Shown: piece by piece, positions 7,524 to 14,956 of the stretch
Numbering within the stretch: position 1 is the first letter of the stretch
Layout: each line of letters begins with the position of its first letter
Assembly: GCA_964453435.1 (NCBI GenBank)
Contig: CAYVQZ010000014.1
Span: 1 to 64,000 of the forward strand
Direction of reading: 5' to 3'
Length of the DNA stretch: 64,000 bases
Source: CAYVQZ01 sp964453435
Lineage (GTDB): Bacteria > Abyssobacteria > SURF-5
Translations under genes and position numbers: made by a program
The notes under the pieces: model-generated
The model's database searches: none
The model's input: only the letters and a program-made list of their open reading frames with translations
Told to the model about the DNA's origin: nothing

Positions 7524-8648
7524 TCAGAGTCCCATTTGCCGCGCAACCAGCTCTCGGTGAAAGTCGGGGTCGCCAAACATCTGTTCGGCCGCCTTCGCCC
7601 GCTTAAAATAGAGGTGAAGGTCGTGTTCCTCCATGAAACCGATGCCGCCCATAACCTGATGACCGAGAGCTACCAGTTTGCGGTAGGATTCGCTTACCCA
7701 CGCCTTGCACATTGCGGCCTCGATTTCGAACGGGAGACCGGAAGCGATTCTCCACGCGGCCTCGTATGTCATATATTTTATGGTATCGGCGTAAGTGAGC
7801 ATGTTGGCGCAGTGATGCTGGACGGCCTGGAATACTCCCACGGGGCGTCCGAACTGGACGCGCACTTTTGCGTACTCGACGGCCATTTCGAGGACCTTTT
7901 GAGCGCCTCCGACAGCCTCTGCGCTTTTTGCGACGGCGGCCATCAGGAGCACCTTTTCGAGGGATCGTCCTCCGGTGTTGATTTCTCCCAGAAGGCTTTC
8001 TTCGGGCAAAGCCACCCGGTCGAAAACGACTTCGCACTGTTTGTCGGCCGCAAGCGTGTCCAACGGGGTAATGGTGACGCCCGGGCTCTTCGCATCCACC
8101 AGGAAAAGGCTGATGTCGGAGGGACTCTTTCCGGTGCGCGCCGCGCAAACGATGTTGTCGGCCACATGGGCGTCGGGCACGAAGAGTTTCGCGCCGGAGA
8201 GCACATAGCGTTTATTCTGAAGCTCGGCGGCCAATCGTATGGCCGTGGGCGAATAGACGCAGTCTTCTTCCAGCCACGCCACGGTCAAGATGCGATTGCC
8301 TTCGGCCACGGCGGGCAGAATTTCGCGTTTCTGTTCGTCGCTCGCCGATTCCATAAGGGTAAGCCCTCCGAGAACGACCGAGGAAAAGTAGGGTCCCGGC
8401 AGACAGAAATAGCCCATTTCGGGCAAAAGGACAGTTAAGTCGAGGAAGCTCATGTCGGAACCGCCGTAGGTTTCGGGAATCATCAGGCCCATCCACCCCA
8501 GTTCCGCCATTTTCCGCCAGATTTCCTGCGTAAAACCTTTTTCGTCGGCGGCCATCCTGCGCACGAAATCGCTCGGGCATTCCTCGGCGAGAAATTTGTG
8601 CGCCGACTCCTTCAGCATATTTTGTTCCTCGTTCAGGTCGTAATTCAT
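7524..8648 (-). CDS. Acyl-CoA dehydrogenase family protein
   Basis: A 374-residue flavoprotein of the acyl-CoA dehydrogenase superfamily. It has an N-terminal helical domain (MNYDLNEEQNMLKESAHKFL), the middle beta domain with ...VAWLEEDCVYSP..., and the C-terminal four-helix domain (VQFGRPVGVFQAVQHHCANM; ...GGIGFMEEHDLHLYFKRAK...). Such enzymes oxidise acyl-CoA thioesters, passing electrons to ETF. It is the distal member of a two-gene pair, 10 bases after its partner, so the two may form a heteromeric enzyme as seen in steroid or side-chain catabolism. AGGGGGAGAAA precedes the ATG. The usual catalytic Glu cannot be placed with certainty, so the substrate is not assigned. Confidence 0.9.
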   Translation of the reverse strand: MNYDLNEEQNMLKESAHKFLAEECPSDFVRRMAADEKGFTQEIWRKMAELGWMGLMIPETYGGSDMSFLDLTVLLPEMGYFCLPGPYFSSVVLGGLTLMESASDEQKREILPAVAEGNRILTVAWLEEDCVYSPTAIRLAAELQNKRYVLSGAKLFVPDAHVADNIVCAARTGKSPSDISLFLVDAKSPGVTITPLDTLAADKQCEVVFDRVALPEESLLGEINTGGRSLEKVLLMAAVAKSAEAVGGAQKVLEMAVEYAKVRVQFGRPVGVFQAVQHHCANMLTYADTIKYMTYEAAWRIASGLPFEIEAAMCKAWVSESYRKLVALGHQVMGGIGFMEEHDLHLYFKRAKAAEQMFGDPDFHRELVARQMGL

Positions 8649-8658
8649 TTTCTCCCCC

Positions 8659-9825
8659 TTATTTTCTCGGGAGCTCGAGTCCCCTCAGAGCCATAATGTT
8701 TCTCTGGATTTCGGATGTGCCGGCGTATATCGTTTCGACGACGCTGTTGCGATAGTAATGCTCGACGTGTCCATCGAGAACGGCATGTTTCGAACCCTTC
8801 TTCAACTGACTGTACGTTCCCAAAACTTCGGTCGCAGTGTTCGCGATTCGCTGCGCCGTCTCGGTGGCAAGCAGCTTCTGCATCGACGCCTGATAATTCG
8901 GGTGCTGCCCGCTGTCGAGCATGTATGCGAGCCTGTAATAGAGGTGCTTGTTTGCTTCTAGTTCGATTCTCAACCGGGCCAGTTTTTGGCGAACGAGCGG
9001 ATTCTTTGACAGAGGTTCTCCGTCGACGACCGTATTCCGCGCATACTCGACGGTTTTATCAAATAGACGGCGATAAGCGGCGATGGGGAACATCCTCTCG
9101 AAGTCGAGGGCATGCATGACGTAGTAGAACCCCATGTTCGGCTCGCCGACAAGATTCTTCTTCGGGACCTTGACTTCGTCATAATAGACCTCGTTCGTTC
9201 TCCATCCGGCCATCGTGACCAGCGGGCGGATTGTGATGCCGGGACTTTTCAGGTCAACTATCAATATCGACATCCCCTGGTACTTCCTGGCCTCCGGGTC
9301 GGTAAGAGTGGCCAGCCAGTGATAATCGGCGACGTGGGCATGCGTGTTAAACGTTTTCTGGCCGTTGACCGTAAAAAAGTCGCCGTCGTCAACGGCGCGG
9401 ATGCTCAGAGCGGAGAGGTCGGAGCCGGCCTGCGGCTCGGTGTACCCGAGACAGAACTCCACTTCTCCCCTCGCAATGGGCAACAGCCACTCGTTCTTCA
9501 TCTCCTCGTTTCCGAAATGCATGATCGTGGGACCGGCCATGTGGGCGGCGACGAAGATGAGCGGCACCCCTGCCAGCGCCATTTCTTCGCGTATGGCGAA
9601 GGCGAGGGTGGCCGATGTTCCCAGACCCCCGTATTGTTCCGGCCAGTTTGGGGTCAGCCACCCCTTGGCCGCGAACTTCCTGATGAATTTGCGGCCCTCT
9701 TTTCCCCCGTAAATGAAACCGAGTTCCTGTGTTTCCGAGAGCAGTTCGGGAGTCGGCTCGGTTTTCAGAAACGTCCGGACTTCCTTTAGCAGTTTTTGCT
9801 CCTCGGGTGGGAAACTGAACTCCAT
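8659..9825 (-). CDS. Acyl-CoA dehydrogenase family protein
   Basis: A 388-residue acyl-CoA dehydrogenase with all three domains. Motifs include LGYTEPQAGSDLSALS (middle-domain flavin/substrate site, about residue 130-150) and the C-terminal YAGTSEIQRNIMALRGL block typical of active members. The start at 9825 is preceded by GGAGGAATAAGACC; the longer frame from 9867 lacks a ribosome site and adds 14 untypical residues. It is translated ahead of the second dehydrogenase and probably assembles with it. Likely role: alpha,beta-desaturation of an acyl-CoA with electron transfer to ETF. Which acyl-CoA is used is not visible here. Confidence 0.92.
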   Translation of the reverse strand: MEFSFPPEEQKLLKEVRTFLKTEPTPELLSETQELGFIYGGKEGRKFIRKFAAKGWLTPNWPEQYGGLGTSATLAFAIREEMALAGVPLIFVAAHMAGPTIMHFGNEEMKNEWLLPIARGEVEFCLGYTEPQAGSDLSALSIRAVDDGDFFTVNGQKTFNTHAHVADYHWLATLTDPEARKYQGMSILIVDLKSPGITIRPLVTMAGWRTNEVYYDEVKVPKKNLVGEPNMGFYYVMHALDFERMFPIAAYRRLFDKTVEYARNTVVDGEPLSKNPLVRQKLARLRIELEANKHLYYRLAYMLDSGQHPNYQASMQKLLATETAQRIANTATEVLGTYSQLKKGSKHAVLDGHVEHYYRNSVVETIYAGTSEIQRNIMALRGLELPRK

Positions 9826-9889
9826 GGTCTTATTCCTCCAATTTTCCGACTGATATATAATGCGCAAGCTTCACACAAACACATCTCCG

Positions 9890-10717
9890 CTATGTTCCTC
9901 GCGACTTCGTTTCCGGATGCAGGCCGAGTTCTCGTACTACCTTTAGCATTCGTTCCGGATGGTCAGTCATGATGCCGTCAACACCCATCTCGAGCATGCG
10001 CCGCATGTCGGGTACGGCATTGACCGTCCAAATATGCACCTCGATTCCGAAGCCGTGTGCAGCCTCAAGCAGTACGGGAGTGAGCAAGCGGATATCGCCA
10101 TATGTCTCGGGAATCTGGAGCGCGTTGCCGGGAGAGGCGTATTTATACCAATCGTTCAGGTTCATTCGCTGGATGAATTCGAGAACCTCCGAGCCACAGA
10201 AATTTGTTGGTATTCCGGACTCGAGCGCACGGATGCGTTGCATCATGGCGTCGTTTTCTGCGGCCAGCAGCGTGAGGCGCATGTGATTGAGCTGACTGAG
10301 GAGGTCGAATACCGAACGTTCATTTGGGAGTTCGGACTCCTTTACCTCGATATTGAAAGGGATATTGGGAAATGCCTCGGCTACCTGCCGCAGGGTTGGG
10401 ATAGTGACCCCCTTCCCTCGATACGGAAACGTTTCGCCCCCATCGGGAGACAGGCGGTAACCCGCGTCAAGTTTCTTCAAATCTTCAAGGGTGAGTTCGG
10501 AGACGCGGCCCGTTCCGTTCGTGACGCGGTCGACCACGGGGTCGTGGATGACCACGATGTGGCCGTCGCTGGTGGCGTGAACGTCCATTTCGAGAATATC
10601 CGCTCCCATCTCGATGGCGCGTTCAAACGCAGGGAGCGTGTTTTCGGGGGCGGTCCCGCTGGCGCCCCGGTGAGCGAATATTCTCGGCCTCGGGCCGTCA
10701 AAAAAGTGAGTTTGCAT
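9890..10717 (-). CDS. ugpQ: Glycerophosphodiester phosphodiesterase
   Basis: A 275-residue cytosolic GDPD/PI-PLC-like TIM barrel. It shows FAHRGASGTAPENTLPAF near residues 14-31 (catalytic His and the ENT metal-site Glu), EMDVHATSDG (metal-binding Glu/Asp) and VVIHDP (second catalytic His). These are the complete active-site signatures of bacterial GDPDs, which hydrolyse glycerophosphodiesters to glycerol-3-phosphate and an alcohol. There is no signal peptide, which favours the cytosolic UgpQ type. It lies 64 bases upstream of the acyl-CoA dehydrogenase pair in the same direction; co-transcription is possible, but a functional link is not evident. Confidence 0.93.
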   Translation of the reverse strand: MQTHFFDGPRPRIFAHRGASGTAPENTLPAFERAIEMGADILEMDVHATSDGHIVVIHDPVVDRVTNGTGRVSELTLEDLKKLDAGYRLSPDGGETFPYRGKGVTIPTLRQVAEAFPNIPFNIEVKESELPNERSVFDLLSQLNHMRLTLLAAENDAMMQRIRALESGIPTNFCGSEVLEFIQRMNLNDWYKYASPGNALQIPETYGDIRLLTPVLLEAAHGFGIEVHIWTVNAVPDMRRMLEMGVDGIMTDHPERMLKVVRELGLHPETKSRGT

Positions 10718-10971
10718 GCGAAGGCGTCTTTCAAGAATTCGAAACCACGAGCCTCAGAAAAAGTGGAGTGTCCTTCGGCAATGAGCGGATTTCCAATATT
10801 CTATTAGCTGTGGAGGTTTTAGTCAATGGGCAGGGTAATCGGCTGCGCGAATGAGCGATTGCCGGGGGTGTGAAGCGCATCGGCCGGCGTCATTTGCGGA
10901 TGCTCGAACCAAGCAAAGCAATGTTCATTTCGAGAGAACAGACGCGGCGACGGCAGCCTGACAAATTAAGC

Positions 10972-11377
10972 TGATAAGGGGGCATATGTAGAGGTTATCA
11001 TAATGCCCGGGCTGGTCGCCAATTGCGATGCTCGCCTGATGAGGGTGGCGCTGGAGAATCTCCTCGGGAACGCCTGGAAGTTTACGAGAAAACGCGAAAA
11101 AGCCCGTATAGAGTTCGGCCTGATGAAAGAAGCGAGAATCGAAGATGCCGAACAGCAAGGGAAATCCGTTTCCTTCGTTCGCGACAACGGGACCGGTTTC
11201 AATATGGCCTATGCCGACCGGCTGTTTCATGCGTTTCGACGCCTGCACGCTTCCTCGGAATTCGAGGGCGCCGGCATCGGCCTCGCGACTGTGCGACGAA
11301 TTATTAACCGACATGGCGGAACGATTTGGGCAGAGAGCGCGCCGGGCCAGGGAGCCACTTTCTATTTCACCCTCTGA
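10972..11377 (+). pseudogene. Histidine-kinase ATPase-domain remnant
   Basis: Only the C-terminal HATPase_c part of a sensor kinase remains. It has the N box (LENLLGNAWKFT), G1/F region (DNGTGFNMAYADRLFHAFRRLH) and G2 box (GAGIGLATVRRIINRHGG), ending ...APGQGATFYFTL as phytochrome-like and PAS-containing kinases do. No dimerisation/phospho-acceptor or sensor domain precedes it. Family-like sequence (VEVIIMPGLVAN) begins upstream of the ATG at 11003, and a stop at about 10966-10968 interrupts it. I read this as a decayed fragment. A stand-alone ATPase domain is possible but less likely. The preceding gap 10718-10971 holds no gene. Confidence 0.75.
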
Positions 11378-11517
11378 GCTTTTGCCCGACGAAAGGCATT
11401 CGCCGCGCCTTAACACTTGGCGGGTCCCGGTCATTCCATTCCCTGAACGCTTTCACTTCCAATTGTTTTCGGCGTATCTCTTGATAGTGAATCTGCCTAA
11501 CGGTTTCCACGATGAAG

Positions 11518-11541
11518 ATTGTTCGCTTCGGGGACAGTGAA
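11518..11541. repeat. Fragment of dispersed repeat family A
   Basis: The first ~24 bases of the family A element (gttcgcttcggggacagt) are present and the rest is missing. Apart from this, 11378-11792 has no gene; the short open frames there lack family features and overlap the repeat. Confidence 0.6.
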
Positions 11542-11792
11542 AGCGTCGCTCGCAAGGCATTTGTGAGTCAACTTTGTTATTCCACCCGTGAGACAAATTC
11601 ACTGCGCGTGATTCAAGCTTGAAACAGCGCTCGAGGGAAGGGTATGCTTTCAAGGATGGAACAAGCGATCATGAGTTTGTCCCGCGGACCCGGTGATGCA
11701 CGCCTCGTGGCGCCCCGGCGAAATCTGCGCTCGTGTGACAGACTCATCGTTCCTTTCGGGGTAGAGTCTTGACTTTCAGAGGAGGACGTGTC

Positions 11793-12257
11793 ATGCCCAG
11801 GTATTCATTTGAAACCGAACTTCTGTGCGAGGTGGAAGCCGAGCTGGATTTCCCCGAGATAATCGGGCCTGTCCCGGAGGGAATGCGGCTCAATTTTCAC
11901 ATCCGGGGAGGGACATTCGAAGGCCCCCGGCTTCGGGGAAAGGTGCGACCCGTTGGCGCTGACTGGTTTTTGCTGCGACCCGACAACGTGGGTCAGCTTG
12001 ACGTTCGGGCCACCCTCGAAACAGACGACGGAGACTTGATATATGTTTCCTACCATGGCCTAATCGATTTTCCCGAAGAAACGAAGCGGGAGCTCGCTCA
12101 GGGGATTCTTCGGCCGGGCGGGAGTTTCCGGATTCTTACCAACCCCGTTTTCCGGACCTCCTGCGAAAAATATTCCTGGTTGAACAGCACATTCGCAGTC
12201 GGAGTGGGCGCCACGGGAGAAAACAAGGTCAATTACAGCATTTACGGTATAAAATAA
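11793..12257 (+). CDS. DUF3237 (UPF0311) family protein
   Basis: A 154-residue beta-rich protein matching the DUF3237/UPF0311 pattern. It has ...FEGPRLRGKVRPVGADWFLLRPD..., then ...LDVRATLETDDGDLIYVSYHGLI... and a terminal ...SWLNSTFAVGVGA... block. The family forms lipocalin-like barrels of unknown function and is found beside catabolic genes in many bacteria. AGAGGAGGACGTGTC precedes the ATG at 11793, making it preferable to the TTG at 11769. No operon partner is evident: the preceding region holds a kinase remnant and repeats, and 12258-12632 is gene-free. Confidence 0.85.
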   Translation: MPRYSFETELLCEVEAELDFPEIIGPVPEGMRLNFHIRGGTFEGPRLRGKVRPVGADWFLLRPDNVGQLDVRATLETDDGDLIYVSYHGLIDFPEETKRELAQGILRPGGSFRILTNPVFRTSCEKYSWLNSTFAVGVGATGENKVNYSIYGIK

Positions 12258-12632
12258 TTGAACACGGGCTGAGCGTTTGTTCCGCGAATCGGCGGCCTGC
12301 TCTTCGGGGGCAGCCCGTCAATTTATCATCCTATCTGCGCCGTTTCATCTCCGATTATCTCTCCAAAATTACATGCTTATATGTTATCGAGCGTACGGTT
12401 GGGGAATCCCATTCGGGCTCTTGATTCCTGCTGCGGACGACCGGGCGGAAACCCGCTCCATAAAGGTTATCGAGAATGCGATACGGCATGGTGTCTCCCA
12501 ATAATCGTGTGTCAAAAGACAACTTACGTCAAGAGCGCAGTGAAAATCAGGGCATTGGCCCTGGTCACAAACTCTTTTTTTGGAAGAAAGAATACGATTC
12601 GGCTTCTTCTCCTCTTGCGGATTGTGTTTTTT

Positions 12633-12662
12633 TTGGGCACATTTAACCCGAGAAGCTAAATT
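12633..12662 (+). promoter_or_regulatory. Predicted sigma70-type promoter of the oxygen-defence island
   Basis: ttgggc (12633-12638) and taaatt (12657-12662) are separated by 18 bases, about 38 bases before the regulator's start codon. The -10 runs directly into the candidate operator at 12662-12676. The upstream stretch 12258-12632 contains a partial repeat (about 12296-12325, ttcgggggcag) and no gene. Confidence 0.45.
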
Positions 12663-12676
12663 AGTAATGATTCTTA
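12662..12676 (+). promoter_or_regulatory. Candidate PerR/Fur-type operator
   Basis: tagtaat-g-attctta is a 7-1-7 imperfect inverted repeat matching the PerR-box consensus ttataat-n-attataa at about five of seven positions per half. It overlaps the predicted promoter of a PerR-like gene, so autoregulation and control of the rubrerythrin operon are likely. Binding is inferred. Confidence 0.55.
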
Positions 12677-12699
12677 TTTCTAAATGAAAGACAGCTCTT

Positions 12700-13149
12700 G
12701 TGGAAAACATTCGAAATCTGAGAATGACTCGCCAACGAAAAACGATTCTGGAAACGCTCAAACAATTTCAGTCGCATCCGTCAGCGGACGAGGTTTATCA
12801 AAGGGTACGCAACAAGCTTCCAAAGATCAGTCTGGGTACGGTTTACCGGAACCTGGAAATGCTGTCCGAACGGGGATTTATTAAGAAGCTGGAAACAGGC
12901 GGCGCCCAACGAAGGTACGACGCGAACTGCTCAGACCACTACCATGTTCGATGCGTCTCGTGCGGACGGGTCGATGACATTATGATGGCAGAGCGCTCTC
13001 TTGGATTTGACAATGAGCTCGATGCGAGCACAGATTATGAGATATTGGAATATCGAATAGAATTCATCGGAATATGTCCGGATTGCAAAGGTAAAAACCG
13101 TGGAGATTTTTTGAAGAAAGAAGAGAAAGGAGAGAAAGAATGGGATTAA
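12700..13149 (+). CDS. perR: PerR-like Fur family regulator
   Basis: A 149-residue Fur-superfamily repressor. The winged helix (TRQRKTILETLKQFQSHPSADEVY...ISLGTVYRNLEML) is followed by the metal-sensing half: SDHYHVRC (regulatory His ligands), CVSCGRVDDI and CPDCKG (structural Zn Cys4). The residue after CGRVD is Asp, as in peroxide-sensing PerR proteins, where Fur usually has Glu; with rubrerythrin directly downstream this favours a peroxide sensor. Start is GTG at 12700; an ATG at 12724 is an alternative. The 3' end overlaps the rubrerythrin start by 10 bases, so the two are co-translated. A PerR-box-like operator overlaps its promoter. Confidence 0.85.
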   Translation: MENIRNLRMTRQRKTILETLKQFQSHPSADEVYQRVRNKLPKISLGTVYRNLEMLSERGFIKKLETGGAQRRYDANCSDHYHVRCVSCGRVDDIMMAERSLGFDNELDASTDYEILEYRIEFIGICPDCKGKNRGDFLKKEEKGEKEWD

Positions 13150-13712
13150 GAGGTCTGCGAACCGAGAGGAACATACTCACCGCATTTGCGGGTGAGTCAC
13201 AGGCCCGGAACCGCTACACCTATTTTGCGAGCAAAGCGAAGAAGGAGGGATATCGCCGTATCGCGGAGATTTTTGAGGAAACGGCAAATCAGGAAAAGGA
13301 ACACGCGAAACGGTTGTTTAAACTGCTTGAGGGAAGCGAGGTCGAGATACAGGCCGCGTTCCCGGCCGGCATAATCGGGAACACCGCTGAGAATTTAAGT
13401 GCCGCGGCCGGTGGAGAAGAATACGAATGGAAGGAAATGTACCCATCCTTTGCCCAGATAGCCCGCGAGGAGGGCTTCGAGAACATTGCGACTATCTTTG
13501 AGAGCATAGCGGTTGCAGAGAAGCAGCACGACAAGCGCTATCGAGCCCTGCTGGCAAACGTTGAGGCGGGTTCCGTGTTTAAGAAAAACGAGCCGGTGGT
13601 CTGGCGATGCCTTAACTGCGGATATCTCCACGAGGGTACAGAGGCGCCGTCCCTTTGTCCGGCGTGCGCGCACGAACAGTCGCATTTCGAAGTGTTTGTC
13701 GAAAAATACTGA
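13140..13712 (+). CDS. rbr: Rubrerythrin
   Basis: A 190-residue classical rubrerythrin. The ferritin-like four-helix domain (1-~140) carries the carboxylate/His di-iron ligands in ...AFAGESQARNRY..., ...NQEKEHAKR... and ...AVAEKQHDKRY.... The C-terminal rubredoxin domain has Cys157, Cys160, Cys173 and Cys176. Rubrerythrins reduce hydrogen peroxide to water in anaerobes, taking electrons from rubredoxin or a flavoprotein. The gene overlaps the PerR-like regulator by 10 bases and has AAGAAGAGAAAGGAGAG before its ATG. Its position behind the regulator indicates peroxide-induced expression. Length and order are typical. Confidence 0.95.
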   Translation: MGLRGLRTERNILTAFAGESQARNRYTYFASKAKKEGYRRIAEIFEETANQEKEHAKRLFKLLEGSEVEIQAAFPAGIIGNTAENLSAAAGGEEYEWKEMYPSFAQIAREEGFENIATIFESIAVAEKQHDKRYRALLANVEAGSVFKKNEPVVWRCLNCGYLHEGTEAPSLCPACAHEQSHFEVFVEKY

Positions 13713-13740
13713 TGCGCGAGACTGTCCCGTGATTCATGGT

Positions 13741-13865
13741 GAAGGTTGTTCGCTTCGGGGACAGTCCCGATTCTATCCCGCGGATTGCGCGGGACTTCGC
13801 TTCGCTCAGCGCAAAATACGGAAGGTTCCGTAATTGGGTGGAGTCCCCTGCGCCTGGTAATCGTA
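13741..13865. repeat. Composite dispersed repeat (families A and B)
   Basis: This begins like family A (ttcgcttcggggacagtcccgattcta), then switches into family B (cccgcg...cgcggga, ttcgct, cgctcagcgcaaaa, gattccgt-like), and ends with the ctgg-taatcg tail seen in other copies. It separates the rubrerythrin from the thiol peroxidase. An open frame running through it into the peroxidase is an artefact of the repeat lacking stops. Confidence 0.75.
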
Positions 13866-13981
13866 GGATAGTCTCATGCGGGGTTTTTGGCCGGGCATGC
13901 CTCGAGGATGTCGCTATCGCTTCCGTATTCGGTGTTGGCAAGCCAGGGTTCGACATAACCGGAAGGAAAGGGAAAACTGAG

Positions 13982-14497
13982 ATGGTAGAGCGAACAGACA
14001 TGGTTACAATGAAGGGAAACCCGTTAACGCTGGTGGGGAACGAAGTGAAGGTGGGCGAAACGGCGCCGGATTTCGAGGCGCTCGACACTGAATTGTCGCC
14101 GGTGCGGTTTTCGTCTTTTCGAGGCAAAGCCTGCATACTCTCTTCGGTGCCGTCACTGGATACACCCGTCTGCGATACGGAGACCCGAAAATTCAACGAG
14201 GAGGCGGAGAAGCTCGGCGATAACGTCGCGGTTCTCACCATCAGCATGGACTTGCCATTTGCACAGAAACGCTGGTGCGCGGCTGCCGGAATAGAGAACG
14301 TGCAAACGTTGTCGGACCACCGCGACGCCTCATTCGGAACCGCTTATGGTGTGCTCATCAAGGAGCTTCGGCTTCTGGCGCGCGCGGTGTTCGTAATTGA
14401 TCCAGAGGGCACGATCCAATATACCCAGCTCGTGCGGGAGGTCACGAATGAGCCGGACTATGAGGCGGTCCTGAACGCGGTCCGCAAACTTATTTAG
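13982..14497 (+). CDS. tpx: Thiol peroxidase (Tpx, atypical 2-Cys peroxiredoxin)
   Basis: A 171-residue Tpx. The peroxidatic Cys64 lies in SVPSLDTPVCDTETRKF and the resolving Cys99 in FAQKRWCAAAGI. The N-terminal beta hairpin KGNPLTLVG and the ...FVIDPEGTIQYTQLV... strand are also conserved. Tpx reduces hydroperoxides using thioredoxin or related dithiols. I placed the start at 13982, preceded by AGGAAAGGGAAAACTGAG; ATGs at 14000 and 14009 are alternatives, and 14000 would give the commonest family N-terminus. It belongs to the defence island but is set off from the rubrerythrin by a dispersed repeat of ~270 bases, so it may have its own promoter. Confidence 0.93.
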   Translation: MVERTDMVTMKGNPLTLVGNEVKVGETAPDFEALDTELSPVRFSSFRGKACILSSVPSLDTPVCDTETRKFNEEAEKLGDNVAVLTISMDLPFAQKRWCAAAGIENVQTLSDHRDASFGTAYGVLIKELRLLARAVFVIDPEGTIQYTQLVREVTNEPDYEAVLNAVRKLI

Positions 14498-14525
14498 CTC
14501 GAAAAACCGAAGGAAAGGGGGAAAC

Positions 14526-14735
14526 ATGGCTACGCAGGAAGAAATGTGGCAGTGTCAGCAAGTGAATTGCGGGTATATTTACAACCCCGACAGGGGTGAC
14601 AAAAAGGGGAAAATTCCGAAGGGCACCCGATTCGAAGATTTGCCGCAGGACTGGAAATGTCCGTTGTGCGGAGCGGGCAAACATATGTTCCGACCATTGG
14701 CGGGAGCGGGTTCCGTAGCGGAAGAAGGAATTTGA
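14526..14735 (+). CDS. Rubredoxin with a C-x4-C first metal loop
   Basis: A 69-residue rubredoxin: GYIYNPDRGD..., GTRFEDLPQDWKCPLCGAGKHMF. Iron ligands are Cys10, Cys15, Cys45 and Cys48. The first pair is spaced CQQVNC, two residues longer than the canonical C-x2-C loop. A C-x4-C rubredoxin has been described in Desulfovibrio, so the fold tolerates it, but it is uncommon and should change the redox site. It probably carries electrons among the neighbouring FprA and rubrerythrins. GAAAGGGGGAAAC precedes the ATG. A 20-residue Gly/Ala/Glu tail follows the domain. Confidence 0.93.
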   Translation: MATQEEMWQCQQVNCGYIYNPDRGDKKGKIPKGTRFEDLPQDWKCPLCGAGKHMFRPLAGAGSVAEEGI

Positions 14736-14757
14736 ATCAGAAGGAGGAACAGGACAG

Positions 14758-14946
14758 ATGCCGGAAAATGCCGATACGACAGGAAATCTGAAATGGAAAT
14801 GCAACGGCTGCGGCTACACTTTTCAGGCCGATACGCCACCGGACCAATGTCCGTCGTGCCGCGAAGACTGCGGGTTCGTCGATGTGACCTGCTACACGCC
14901 CGAGTGCGATTTCCGGGGTTTTGACACGCGTCTTGGAAGAGATTGA
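14758..14946 (+). CDS. Seven-cysteine rubredoxin-like small protein
   Basis: Sixty-two residues with Cys15, 18, 31, 34, 38, 45 and 50. The first four form a rubredoxin-like C-x2-C...C-x2-C knuckle (WKCNGCGYTF...DQCPSC), similar to the truncated rubredoxin domains of rubrerythrins. The extra three (Cys38 and CYTPEC) could bind a second metal or form a disulfide. It sits 22 bases after the rubredoxin gene and 10 before FprA, with GAAGGAGGAACAGGACAG upstream, so it is surely translated with them. I know no function for this form. An electron carrier or zinc-ribbon partner of FprA is a guess. Confidence 0.85.
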   Translation: MPENADTTGNLKWKCNGCGYTFQADTPPDQCPSCREDCGFVDVTCYTPECDFRGFDTRLGRD

Positions 14947-14956
14947 GGTGAACGCC

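Noticed and set aside
13736..13981. N-terminal extension of the thiol peroxidase through the repeat
   Set aside because: The extension consists of the dispersed repeat; Tpx proteins start close to KGNPLTLVG, and a ribosome site precedes 13982.
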